The notes beneath the pieces are model-generated. The model saw only the letters and a list, made by a program, of their open reading frames with translations. It did not search any database and had not been told where the DNA came from. A DNA stretch of 33,944 nt. Origin: Mycoplasmatota bacterium. Lineage in GTDB: Bacteria > Bacillota_I > Bacilli_A > Izemoplasmatales > Hujiaoplasmataceae. Shown piece after piece: positions 15,145 through 22,795 of the stretch (positions are counted from its first letter, which is position 1; the number at the start of each line of letters is the position of its first letter). The stretch spans positions 1 to 33,944 of the forward strand of contig JAGLYJ010000003.1 in assembly GCA_023132365.1 (NCBI GenBank), read 5' to 3'. The position numbers and the translations under genes are program-made.

Positions 15145-16144
15145 ATTTATAACCTCTTTCTAAGCAAGCAAGCATTTTATCAAATGCAAGTTTGTTGTTG
15201 ATATTATACTTCAATCTAGCTTTTAATCCAAGCATATTAGTAATGTTTTGCTCAATGTGTTTTTGTGCAATTTTATCTGCTAATTTTTTTATTGTTTCTA
15301 TTTCCTCTTCAAAACAGATACTATCTAAATGTCTAAGTTGATAATTTAAGATGTCCTTTTGATAGAAAATCATTAACATCAAAAAGAAATCGGTGATTTC
15401 TTGATCTTGAAATACATCTTGACTACTTTCCTTAAATAAAAGTATCGGTGATAAGTTTTTTACCAAAAATGAGTTGTGTATTTCTGTAACTAACTTAATA
15501 ATATTAATCATTTTAAAATCTTCAGCAAACTTAATTGCTGATCCCATATCAACTGTATATTCGCTAATAGAATTAGCTATATTTGCAGCTATACCTTGTT
15601 TGACAAGGTGCTCTTTAATAAGATTTCTATCTATTGGTTTAAAATGCAATATTTCTGCTCTCGATATAATTGTTTTCAATAAAGAGTTATAGTTTTCAGT
15701 AATTAAGATTTGATAGATATCCTGACCTGGTTCTTCCATTGTTTTAAGCAAAGTATTCGCTGATGTTAAATTTAGTTTCTCAGCTTCTTCGATTATATAT
15801 ATCCGCGGACCTTTTTCGATAGAAGCTTTTGAAAATTCTCTAATTAAATCTTTAATTTGTTCTTTTTTAATGACTTTCCCTTTAGGTTTAACATAGAATA
15901 GATTTGGGTGAGTTCGATTTTCAACCCTTCTACAATTATGACATTCATTACATGGATTAAAAGCATCAGAATTTGTGCATAGTAAAGATTTCGCATATAA
16001 GAATGCTGTACTTGTCTTTTTAGTTCCGTTTGGACCTTCAAAGATATAAGCGTGAGATATGCGATTCAATCTATAACTATTCTTGATTATCCTAGCTACA
16101 TCGTTCTGATATTTGCCTACTTCATCCCATGAATATACTGACAT
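15113..16144 (-). CDS. holB: DNA polymerase III delta' subunit
   Basis: Clamp-loader subunit delta', an AAA+ protein that helps load the beta clamp. The 343 residues contain the delta' opening SHAYIFEGPNG, a degenerate Walker A (GPNGTKKTS, in which the glycine before the key lysine is replaced), a four-cysteine zinc module (CTNSDAFNPCNECHNC), the IYIIEEAEKL Walker-B-like segment, LLKTMEEP and IISRAE in place of the usual SRC. Loss of ATP-binding residues is usual in delta'. It lies 11 bp after tmk and overlaps ricT, the conserved Bacillus arrangement tmk-holB-ricT. Confidence 0.95.
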   Translation of the reverse strand: MSVYSWDEVGKYQNDVARIIKNSYRLNRISHAYIFEGPNGTKKTSTAFLYAKSLLCTNSDAFNPCNECHNCRRVENRTHPNLFYVKPKGKVIKKEQIKDLIREFSKASIEKGPRIYIIEEAEKLNLTSANTLLKTMEEPGQDIYQILITENYNSLLKTIISRAEILHFKPIDRNLIKEHLVKQGIAANIANSISEYTVDMGSAIKFAEDFKMINIIKLVTEIHNSFLVKNLSPILLFKESSQDVFQDQEITDFFLMLMIFYQKDILNYQLRHLDSICFEEEIETIKKLADKIAQKHIEQNITNMLGLKARLKYNINNKLAFDKMLACLERGYKYATYCSGNTV

Positions 16145-16155
16145 AATTTCCCTCT

Positions 16156-16779
16156 CTAAATTATTGTTTCAATTAAGTCTATTGCTTCTTTAGCTACTTT
16201 AGATATTGGTTGTTCTCCATTGATTCTTTTAATGCGTTTTGGATATATTTTAATAAGTTCCAAATATCCGTTATATACTTCTTTGTGAAACTCAAGTGAT
16301 TCTAAGTCTAATCTGTTTTTTTCTCTATCAGCCGTTGAAAAAACGCGATTTAAGCCCACTTCAGGTCTTACATCTACAAATATAGTTAAGTTAGGAAAAA
16401 CTGAGTCTATGGCGAACATATTGATGGCTAAAACCTCATCATACCCCAATTTTCTACCAAACCCTTGATATGCTAATGAGCTGTCAACATAGCGATCACA
16501 TAAAACAATTATCCCTGATTCTAAAGCCGGAATAATTTTCTGATTCAAATGTTGACTTCTAGAAGCTGCATATAACAAAGCTTCTGTTCTTGGATCCATT
16601 TCTGTATGTTCTACATCATGAATTACTTCTCTTATTTTCTCTGAAATTTTAATCCCACCTGGTTCTCTTGTTACCAAGGTCTTAAAACCTCTTTCTTTAT
16701 AATAGTTCTCTACTACCTTTATTACAGAAGTTTTGCCTGAACCATCGGGTCCTTCAAAACTTATAAATTTGCCCTTCAT
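16156..16779 (-). CDS. tmk: Thymidylate kinase
   Basis: Phosphorylates dTMP to dTDP for DNA synthesis. The P-loop is FEGPDGSGKTS at the N-terminus, with TREPGG (substrate site), DRYVDSSLAYQGFGR (the DR(Y/F) motif) and a lid segment TADREKNRLD. The 207-residue length is normal. It starts the operon that ends with metG and is divergent from the znu-like pair. Bacillus yaaQ and yaaR, between tmk and holB there, are absent. Confidence 0.97.
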   Translation of the reverse strand: MKGKFISFEGPDGSGKTSVIKVVENYYKERGFKTLVTREPGGIKISEKIREVIHDVEHTEMDPRTEALLYAASRSQHLNQKIIPALESGIIVLCDRYVDSSLAYQGFGRKLGYDEVLAINMFAIDSVFPNLTIFVDVRPEVGLNRVFSTADREKNRLDLESLEFHKEVYNGYLELIKIYPKRIKRINGEQPISKVAKEAIDLIETII

Positions 16780-16802
16780 ATTATCACCTGCTTTACCATT
16801 CT

Positions 16803-16831
16803 ATTATCTCATAATTATGCTTTTTTTTAAA
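16803..16831 (-). promoter_or_regulatory. Possible promoter for the tmk-metG unit
   Basis: TTTAAA, 17 bp, GATAAT on the minus strand; the -10 is preceded by TGA, an extended -10-like context. The tmk start is about 24 bp downstream. A moderate match only. Confidence 0.45.
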
Positions 16832-16835
16832 TATA

Positions 16836-16852
16836 TTATTTTAATAAAATAA
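16836..16852. promoter_or_regulatory. 8-1-8 inverted repeat in the tmk/znu divergent promoter (candidate operator)
   Basis: TTATTTTA-A-TAAAATAA is a perfect 8-1-8 inverted repeat between the divergent start regions. It covers the plus-strand -35 (16840-16845) and lies 4 bp from the minus-strand -35. The geometry resembles Fur-family operators (Zur, Fur, PerR, with a 7-1-7 core), which would suit a metal-uptake ABC operon. However, the sequence is A+T only and such palindromes arise by chance in this base composition. Confidence 0.35.
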
Positions 16853-16868
16853 ATTAGTATGTTACAAT
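16840..16868 (+). promoter_or_regulatory. Promoter for the znuC/znuB-like pair
   Basis: TTTAAT, 17 bp, TACAAT on the plus strand, about 21 bp before the ATPase start. The -35 lies inside the inverted repeat, so a bound repressor would block it. Confidence 0.5.
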
Positions 16869-16889
16869 ATATTTAAAGGATGATGATAA

Positions 16890-17558
16890 ATGCAAATAGA
16901 TATTAGAAATTTGTCTTTCGCCTATGGCCACAAGACTATTATTAACGGATTATCTCACACAATTAACTCAGGTGATTATTTAGTAGTACAAGGAAAAAAT
17001 GGCTCTGGAAAATCAACATTAATTAAATGTCTGTTAGGTGTTAATTCTGTTAAAAACGGAATGATTTTTTTGGATAAACAAGACATAAACGCATTTAAAC
17101 ATTGGACAAAATTTGGATATGTAAGTCAAAATTCTGATGGCTTTAATTATGAATTTCCATTAACTGTTCAAGAACTACTTAGATTTTCTACAATCACTAA
17201 AAAATCCGAAAGCAATTATCTAAAATTATTAGATCAAATGAGCATCTTAGAAATTGTGAATGAAAATATAAATTCATTATCTGGCGGACAATTACAAAGA
17301 GTTTTTATTGTTAAAGCCATGTTAAATGATCCAGAAGTTTTAATTTTAGATGAACCAACAGCGTCTATCGATAAACAGAACTCAATATTTTTCTATAAGA
17401 CTGTTGATGAGCTTAATAAACTAGGTAAGACTATTATTTTAATTACTCATACAGATTCACTAGAGAATCTTAATTATACACATGTTCTTGATATGGCGAT
17501 TGACTTAACCACTACTATTTCTACTAAAGAAGAAATTGAAGGGGTTGATAAATCATGA
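16890..17558 (+). CDS. znuC: Metal-type ABC transporter ATP-binding protein (ZnuC/AdcC/MntB-like)
   Basis: ATPase of an ABC-3 (zinc, manganese or iron) importer, cytoplasmic side. The 222 residues show Walker A GKNGSGKST, Q-loop VSQNSDGFN, signature LSGGQLQRVF, Walker B LILDEPTASID and H-loop ITHTD. The family is assigned from the ABC-3 permease encoded next (ATGA overlap), not from the ATPase itself. The ribosome site is AAAGGA, 9 nt before the ATG. One of only two genes on the plus strand. No solute-binding lipoprotein is encoded nearby. Zinc against manganese cannot be decided. Confidence 0.85.
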   Translation: MQIDIRNLSFAYGHKTIINGLSHTINSGDYLVVQGKNGSGKSTLIKCLLGVNSVKNGMIFLDKQDINAFKHWTKFGYVSQNSDGFNYEFPLTVQELLRFSTITKKSESNYLKLLDQMSILEIVNENINSLSGGQLQRVFIVKAMLNDPEVLILDEPTASIDKQNSIFFYKTVDELNKLGKTIILITHTDSLENLNYTHVLDMAIDLTTTISTKEEIEGVDKS

Positions 17559-18433
17559 TGATGTTGTCATTTTTAAATGATTTATTCCAACAAGATTTCA
17601 TGTTAAGAGCGTTATTCGCTGGAATGATATTAGGTGCAATGGCGCCTATTATTGGATCATTTGTAACAGTTAGGAGACTTTCATTTATCGCAGATACCTT
17701 AGGTCACTTTTCTCTTGTAGGTATTTCTGTCAGTTTATATATCTCCACTCTTGGTATTTCAATTTTCTTTGAGAAACCATTATACCTAGGAATTCTTTTC
17801 TCAGTAGTTGGTGGATTATTAATCGAACTGTTTAGAAGATCTTATAAGAACTATAAAGAAATATCCATGGTAATTGTAATAAGTTTAGGAGCTGCTTTAA
17901 GCGCAATTTTCTTTTCGCTAGCTAAGAAAACAGGATCTTTATATAACTATTTATTTGGTTCAATCTTAACAATCACAAATTATTATTTAATAATTATTCT
18001 AGTTACAGCTATTCTTGTTTCAATATTGTTTATCTTTTTTGGAAAACAGATTTCCGCTGTTAGTTTCGACGAAGCTAATGCTAAATTTTTAGGAGTTAAT
18101 GTTAGTTTGTTTCAAATTCTATTCATGGTCGTCCTATCTGTAGTAGTATCTGTTTTATTAGAATCTGCTGGTGTGCTTTTAATTTCATCAATGATGATTA
18201 TCCCAGTAGCGGCCGCTATGAGAATTGGTTGGAGTTTTAAATCTACATTAATTATTTCAGTTGTATTTTCTGAACTTTCTGTATTTTTTGGTCTATGGAT
18301 GGCTTACTCATTAACAATACCTTCAGGGGCTGCAATTGTATCAGCAAATATTATTATCTTACTAATAATTGCGATAGCAAAAAGAATAAGAACTAATAAA
18401 CAGATTGCTAAGCTTGATAAACTACAACAATAA
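17555..18433 (+). CDS. znuB: Metal-type ABC transporter permease (ABC-3 family, ZnuB-like)
   Basis: Membrane subunit of an ABC-3 importer, 292 residues, with about eight hydrophobic segments. The family hallmarks are GSFVTVRRLSFIADTLGHFSLVG near residues 34-56, and ISSMMIIPVAAAMRIGWSFK in the C-terminal half, the coupling region that meets the ATPase. The start overlaps the znuC stop (ATGA); three ATG codons in a row make the exact start uncertain by one or two residues. It is followed by a hairpin terminator shared with truA on the opposite strand. The binding protein (ZnuA/AdcA type) must be encoded elsewhere, if present. Confidence 0.9.
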   Translation: MMMLSFLNDLFQQDFMLRALFAGMILGAMAPIIGSFVTVRRLSFIADTLGHFSLVGISVSLYISTLGISIFFEKPLYLGILFSVVGGLLIELFRRSYKNYKEISMVIVISLGAALSAIFFSLAKKTGSLYNYLFGSILTITNYYLIIILVTAILVSILFIFFGKQISAVSFDEANAKFLGVNVSLFQILFMVVLSVVVSVLLESAGVLLISSMMIIPVAAAMRIGWSFKSTLIISVVFSELSVFFGLWMAYSLTIPSGAAIVSANIIILLIIAIAKRIRTNKQIAKLDKLQQ

Positions 18434-18441
18434 AATAATTT

Positions 18442-18466
18442 AAAGCGCTGAAATCAGCGCTTTTTT
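18442..18466. terminator. Bidirectional terminator between znuB and truA
   Basis: AAAGCGCTG / CAGCGCTTT stem with an AAAT loop, T6 on the plus side and an A+T-rich tail on the minus side. It stands between convergent genes, and its T-run touches the truA stop codon. Confidence 0.85.
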
Positions 18467-19431
18467 CAATATTTTATTTCATCTAAATATAATCCAGAAG
18501 CAGGAGCTAAATTTTTAGTATATTTTCTGCTTTTTTCTTTAAGTATAATAGCCATATCAACATTTAGCTGTCCGGTCAATTGAAGATACAGCGCATTTAC
18601 TATAATCCTTATCATGTATCTTAAAAATCCATTCCCTTCAAAAACTAAAGTTAGAGAATCATCTTTAAGGATTGCCTCAGCTTTATAAATAGTGCGTTCA
18701 TATGAATTAGCTATTCCTTTACAAAAACTTCTGAAATCGTGGGTGCCTATTAATTGTCTTAAATTACTTTTTATTATAGTTAAATCAATATTTTGACATT
18801 GCCATTCATAGTTTATATTAAACGGATTACTATCGCTAAGTTTCATTTTATAGATGTATCTCTTCATAAGAGCGTCATATCTTGAATGAAATATCGGGTG
18901 TGTCTTTTCTATAGATTTAACAAGAATATCATTTGGCAATTGATGATTTAATAATACCAACCATTTTGAATCACTAATATCTCTCGTTGAATCGAAATGG
19001 ATTACATAATTATTTGCATGAACTCCTGCGTCAGTTCTAGATACACCTTGCACTAGCGATTCATACCCATTAACATTTGAAACAATTTTTGTTAATTCCC
19101 CTTGAATAGTTTTTTGATCCTTTTGGATCTGAAACCCATTATATAAATGTCCATCAAAGGTAAGCGTTGCCTTATAACGTGTATAATTTATTGGTTCAGT
19201 TAAGATAATTATCTTTTGAATCAAATCATTTTTATAGCCTATTTTTACCGGATTCAAATATTGGTTATATCCATAATACATAGCTGATTCATTAATTTGT
19301 TCAATATCAAGATTAATAAATAGATCTTTATTGCTTCTTATAAATGCAGCAACATTATCTTTACTTAGAATTACCTCTTGATTGTACTTTAACCCTACAT
19401 TGTCATCTAATTTATTTATATCTACATTCAT
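18466..19431 (-). CDS. truA: tRNA pseudouridine(38-40) synthase TruA with N-terminal extension
   Basis: Converts U38-U40 of the anticodon stem to pseudouridine. The TruA core begins near residue 84 (YKATLTFDGHLYNGFQ) and carries the catalytic aspartate Asp134 in GVSRTDAGVHA, then MKRYIYKM, GTHDFRSFC and FEGNGFLRYMIRIIVNAL in family order. About 80 residues precede the core and have no domain I recognise; usual TruA proteins begin directly with the core (about 245 residues). The ORF track starts at 19470. I chose the ATG at 19431, which shares a base with the ecfT stop (TAATG) and has AGGTGA upstream, giving 321 residues. The ecfT-truA order is as in Bacillus. Ends in TGA. Confidence 0.93.
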   Translation of the reverse strand: MNVDINKLDDNVGLKYNQEVILSKDNVAAFIRSNKDLFINLDIEQINESAMYYGYNQYLNPVKIGYKNDLIQKIIILTEPINYTRYKATLTFDGHLYNGFQIQKDQKTIQGELTKIVSNVNGYESLVQGVSRTDAGVHANNYVIHFDSTRDISDSKWLVLLNHQLPNDILVKSIEKTHPIFHSRYDALMKRYIYKMKLSDSNPFNINYEWQCQNIDLTIIKSNLRQLIGTHDFRSFCKGIANSYERTIYKAEAILKDDSLTLVFEGNGFLRYMIRIIVNALYLQLTGQLNVDMAIILKEKSRKYTKNLAPASGLYLDEIKY

Positions 19432-20396
19432 TAGAAAATCACCTTCACTACTATAGCTCCAGCAAAACAAAGCAATGTAAATATGCCAGTATAGATATCC
19501 ACTCTCGAAAAATTCAAAATATTAATTCTTGTCCTTGAACCTCCCGGCACAAAATTCCTAGACTCCATTGCGTCAGCTAATTCTTCACTCCTAATAAAAG
19601 CGATTATAAACATTGGTATTAGCAAAGATATGATCTGCTTTAACTTATCTTTTAACTTACCTTCTCTAAAGTCGGCTCCTCTACTCGCTTGTGCTGCCAT
19701 AATTTTTTGAGCTTCATCAAATATAGTTGGAATATATCGTAAACTAATCGAGATAATTAAAGCAAAGCTTTCAGAATTAAATCCTATTTTTTTTAGGGGT
19801 CGCATAAGTTGTTCCAACCCTTGGGTTAAATCTGTTGGTTTAGTTGTTAGTGTTAAAACCGTAGTAAGAGTAATAATTATTAGTAGCCTAATAACTACGA
19901 ACACAGACATTTCAACACCTTTTTGATATATGACTAAATCAAAATTATAAAAATCTGTAGCATAGTTTACATATCTTAAAACAAAATATATACCTAATAT
20001 AAACACTAAAAAAAGCAGAATTTTAAATTTTCCTAGATTAGTAAGAAGTCTCCAAATAATGAAAGCTACAACAATCCCTATAACACTATAGAGGTTAAAA
20101 TGCATAGTTGCTTGAGATACTATAACGCCTTCTTGGTTCAGAGCAATCTGAAATACGAATGTAAATATTAACAATACAAATATTGGTTTAAGACCTTTTA
20201 ATACTTTAATTATTGATATTCTACCCACCAATAATAAAAGTATTGCTACGCCAAAAGCTACTAGAACTTGGAATATATTTTCTAACATGAAAACCGCAAC
20301 CATTAGAAATATTATTGTAATTATTTTTGTTCTTGGATCTAATCGATAAAAGAATCCTTTTCCAGGGATGTATTGACCAATAATAATATTATTCAT
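19431..20396 (-). CDS. ecfT: Energy-coupling factor transporter transmembrane protein EcfT
   Basis: Membrane T component of group II ECF importers, which links the two ATPases to interchangeable vitamin-binding S proteins. The 321 residues have several hydrophobic helices and, in the C-terminal third, the two coupling-helix motifs: AAQASRGADF and AMESRNF, the latter with Asn in place of the usual Gly of the Ala-Arg-Gly motif. The start overlaps ecfA2 by 8 bp. A hydrophobic insertion around residues 115-140 makes it longer than the usual 265. Confidence 0.95.
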   Translation of the reverse strand: MNNIIIGQYIPGKGFFYRLDPRTKIITIIFLMVAVFMLENIFQVLVAFGVAILLLLVGRISIIKVLKGLKPIFVLLIFTFVFQIALNQEGVIVSQATMHFNLYSVIGIVVAFIIWRLLTNLGKFKILLFLVFILGIYFVLRYVNYATDFYNFDLVIYQKGVEMSVFVVIRLLIIITLTTVLTLTTKPTDLTQGLEQLMRPLKKIGFNSESFALIISISLRYIPTIFDEAQKIMAAQASRGADFREGKLKDKLKQIISLLIPMFIIAFIRSEELADAMESRNFVPGGSRTRINILNFSRVDIYTGIFTLLCFAGAIVVKVIF

Positions 20397-21252
20397 TGGA
20401 CATCACTCTTTTAATCTCTTTAATAACATCAGCGGCGGTTTTTTGATAGATGTTAAAATTTTTATTCAACTCTTTATTTAGATATTTCATTGTTTTAATT
20501 GTGTTTGGGTAATCCAAATGATTATCCATTAATATATCACTCTTAAATAATTTATCTGGTGTACCATCATAAGATAATTCACTATCTTTCAGAATGATTA
20601 CTCGATTAAAATACTGATAAACCAAATCCATATCATGTGTGATTATTATTATCGTCTTATTAGTTTTTTCATGTATCTCTTTGAACAAATTCATTAGTAT
20701 GTTCTTGCCTTCGGGGTCTAATCCACTTGTAGGTTCATCCAACACAAGGATTTCAGGATTTATCGCTAAAATACCGGCGATAGATACCCTCTTCTTTTCT
20801 CCCCCACTTAAATTGAATGGATTTCTTTTAAGATAACTTTCATCAAGTCCAACTAACTTAAGTGCATTCTTAGCCAATAATCTAGCTTCCTCTTCAGGAA
20901 TTTTGAAGTTTAAAGGTCCAAACATTATATCTCTCTCAACCGTTTCTTCAAAGAGCTGATACTCCGGAAACTGAAATACAAGTCCCACATTTTTTCTTAT
21001 TGAATTATAACTAATTTTTTTATCTCTTTTTTGAGTTATATGGTTTCCAAATATATCCAACGATCCACTAGTTGGAAATAGTAATGCGTTCATATGTTTA
21101 GCTAAAGTTGACTTCCCACTTCCGGTATGACCTACCAAAGCTACAAATTCATGATCTTTTTCAATTTTTAATGTAATATTATGAATTGCCTTATATGTTT
21201 TCTTTGAATACGATGCGTATTCATGGGTTACTTCATTAAAATATATTCCCAT
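20389..21252 (-). CDS. ecfA2: Energy-coupling factor transporter ATPase EcfA2
   Basis: Second ATPase of the ECF module, 287 residues. Walker A is GHTGSGKST, Q-loop VFQFPEYQLFEETV (the 'FQFPEYQLF' form is typical of EcfA2), signature LSGGEKKRVSIAGIL, Walker B LVLDEPTSGLD and H-loop ITHDM. It overlaps ecfA1 by 25 bp and ecfT by 8 bp, so the three are translationally coupled. No S component is encoded in the window; these normally lie elsewhere. Confidence 0.96.
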   Translation of the reverse strand: MGIYFNEVTHEYASYSKKTYKAIHNITLKIEKDHEFVALVGHTGSGKSTLAKHMNALLFPTSGSLDIFGNHITQKRDKKISYNSIRKNVGLVFQFPEYQLFEETVERDIMFGPLNFKIPEEEARLLAKNALKLVGLDESYLKRNPFNLSGGEKKRVSIAGILAINPEILVLDEPTSGLDPEGKNILMNLFKEIHEKTNKTIIIITHDMDLVYQYFNRVIILKDSELSYDGTPDKLFKSDILMDNHLDYPNTIKTMKYLNKELNKNFNIYQKTAADVIKEIKRVMSNE

Positions 21253-22019
21253 AATTTATCCTTTATCATATCATCTTTCAATTCAGAAGCAACTTGCAAA
21301 GCCAAAGGCAATTCTAAATGGCTCTTTTCAAAAGCTTCTTTGTTTTTCAAAAGATTAACTGTATCATCATACGCATAAACTTCGCCTTGATTCAAAATTA
21401 GTATTTTATCTGCTAAAAGAGCTTCATTTACATCATGTGTAATCATGATAATAGTAAAGCCTTCTTTATTTAGAGATTTAATATATTCAATCAAATCATT
21501 TTTAGTAAATGGGTCCAGCATAGATGTTGCTTCATCAAAAATTAAAACATCTGACCTCATAGCTAGAATTCCTGCAATAGCTACTCTTTGCTTTTGCCCA
21601 CCACTTAGATTTGATGGTTGTTTATCTAGATAATCCTGCATATCAACTTTTTTAGCATAAAAATCGATTCTATCAATCATTTCTTCGCGAGGAACACATA
21701 AATTCTCCATACCAAAAGCGATGTCATCTCTTACAGTGACACCAACAAATTGATTGTCAGGGTTTTGAAATACAATTCCTATCCTCTTTCTAAGTTCAAA
21801 AGCACTGTCTTCGTTAAGAACAATACCATCGATTACTATCTCCCCAGTTTGAGGTTCTAATAATCCCACTAAGGTTTTAGCTAATGTTGATTTACCTGAA
21901 CCATTGTGGCCTAAAATAGCAATCCAATCGCCTTTTTCAATCTCTAAATATATATTTTTTAGACTTTGTTTTTTCTCATTATATGAAAAAGAAACATCTT
22001 TAACTGAAATCATACTCAT
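21228..22019 (-). CDS. ecfA1: Energy-coupling factor transporter ATPase EcfA1
   Basis: First ATPase of the ECF module. Walker A GHNGSGKST, Q-loop VFQNPDNQFVG (the typical EcfA1 form), signature LSGGQKQRVAIAGIL, Walker B LIFDEATSMLD (Ala for the usual Pro) and H-loop ITHDV. The track starts at a TTG (22034). The extended -10 box at 22041 would start RNA at about 22034, so I chose ATG 22019 (MSMISVKDV), with ATG 22013 also possible; the ribosome site is weak (GGACGGT). Order ecfA1-ecfA2-ecfT-truA as in Bacillus. Confidence 0.94.
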   Translation of the reverse strand: MSMISVKDVSFSYNEKKQSLKNIYLEIEKGDWIAILGHNGSGKSTLAKTLVGLLEPQTGEIVIDGIVLNEDSAFELRKRIGIVFQNPDNQFVGVTVRDDIAFGMENLCVPREEMIDRIDFYAKKVDMQDYLDKQPSNLSGGQKQRVAIAGILAMRSDVLIFDEATSMLDPFTKNDLIEYIKSLNKEGFTIIMITHDVNEALLADKILILNQGEVYAYDDTVNLLKNKEAFEKSHLELPLALQVASELKDDMIKDKLWEYILMK

Positions 22020-22040
22020 ATCTGCACCGTCCAACTGATT

Positions 22041-22049
22041 ATTATATCA
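22041..22049 (-). promoter_or_regulatory. Extended -10 promoter for ecfA1-ecfA2-ecfT-truA
   Basis: TGATATAAT on the minus strand (TGnTATAAT), about 22 bp before ATG 22019; the -35 position is poor. It starts within 20 bp of the stop of the CBS gene, so read-through from that gene is also likely. Confidence 0.5.
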
Positions 22050-22066
22050 AAAAACAAATGAAAAAC

Positions 22067-22786
22067 CTAATCTATTAACGCATTTTCTATATCTCTTAAT
22101 GCAACAATTCCTAGTAGTTTTTCACCTGACGCTCCATTTTCTGTTACTAGCAATAACAATAATTCTCTCCTATGTTTTAAATCCGAATTATATAAATCAT
22201 AAGCTTCCTTTAAACTTGAGTTTCTACTAATGAAATCAAAATACTTTCTAGGCTCAGAATCTAAATCAATCGCAGCTAAAATATCTTTGATTTTCATTGT
22301 CTTATTAATAGCGCTATTTTTTTTCACAGATAAATAATCAAAAAGTGATTTCTCAGTAAAAATACCGATTAGGTTACTGCCTTGAATAACTGGTAATGTA
22401 TTATAACCATGAACTTTAAGCAAATATATGGCTTCATCAATGGTCGTATCTAAATTTATGGTTTTTAATTTAGAATATTGAATCATTATGTTTTCTATCT
22501 TCATCGGATCGCAAATCTTATTTACAACTCTTTCAAAACCAATAATAAACTTATCGCTAGGTATTAGTACATTTTGATTGTGAGCAATAATATTTCTTAT
22601 TTGCGAAGCTTGCTTAAGAATATCGAAGTTATACTTATTAGAAATTAATGGGTATTTATTCGATTTCTTAATTTTATATAAGTTACTCATAAATCCTGAA
22701 TACGAGTAATTATTTTGAGAATACTCTAATCTCAAATGCTTTTCTAGTCTTTTAAATAAATCTAAGAATTTATCTTCTGCATTCAT
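22067..22786 (-). CDS. CBS-pair protein with HEPN-like N-terminal domain
   Basis: A 239-residue soluble protein. Residues 1-90 are helical and polar and contain QIRNIIAHNQ, an Arg64-x4-His69 signature as found in HEPN nucleases. Two CBS motifs follow (about 95-152, with LPVIQGSNLIGIFTEKSLFDYL; about 164-238, with EKLLGIVALRDIENAL), forming one Bateman module that usually binds adenine nucleotides or similar ligands. Similar 'RNxIxH' front ends occur on some other Firmicutes CBS proteins, as I recall. An RNase activity gated by a ligand is a possibility, not shown. A TTAGGAG ribosome site; 9 bp after the unknown membrane gene, with which it is cotranscribed. Confidence 0.75.
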   Translation of the reverse strand: MNAEDKFLDLFKRLEKHLRLEYSQNNYSYSGFMSNLYKIKKSNKYPLISNKYNFDILKQASQIRNIIAHNQNVLIPSDKFIIGFERVVNKICDPMKIENIMIQYSKLKTINLDTTIDEAIYLLKVHGYNTLPVIQGSNLIGIFTEKSLFDYLSVKKNSAINKTMKIKDILAAIDLDSEPRKYFDFISRNSSLKEAYDLYNSDLKHRRELLLLLVTENGASGEKLLGIVALRDIENALID

Positions 22787-22795
22787 AATCTTCTC

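Noticed and set aside
15113-16144. Inactivated clamp-loader gene, from the degenerate Walker A and missing SRC motif in holB
   Set aside because: The delta' subunit is normally not an ATPase and such changes are common; the rest of the protein is intact.
22019-22066. Vitamin riboswitch before the ECF genes
   Set aside because: Fewer than 50 bp lie between the CBS gene stop and ecfA1; no room for a known aptamer.
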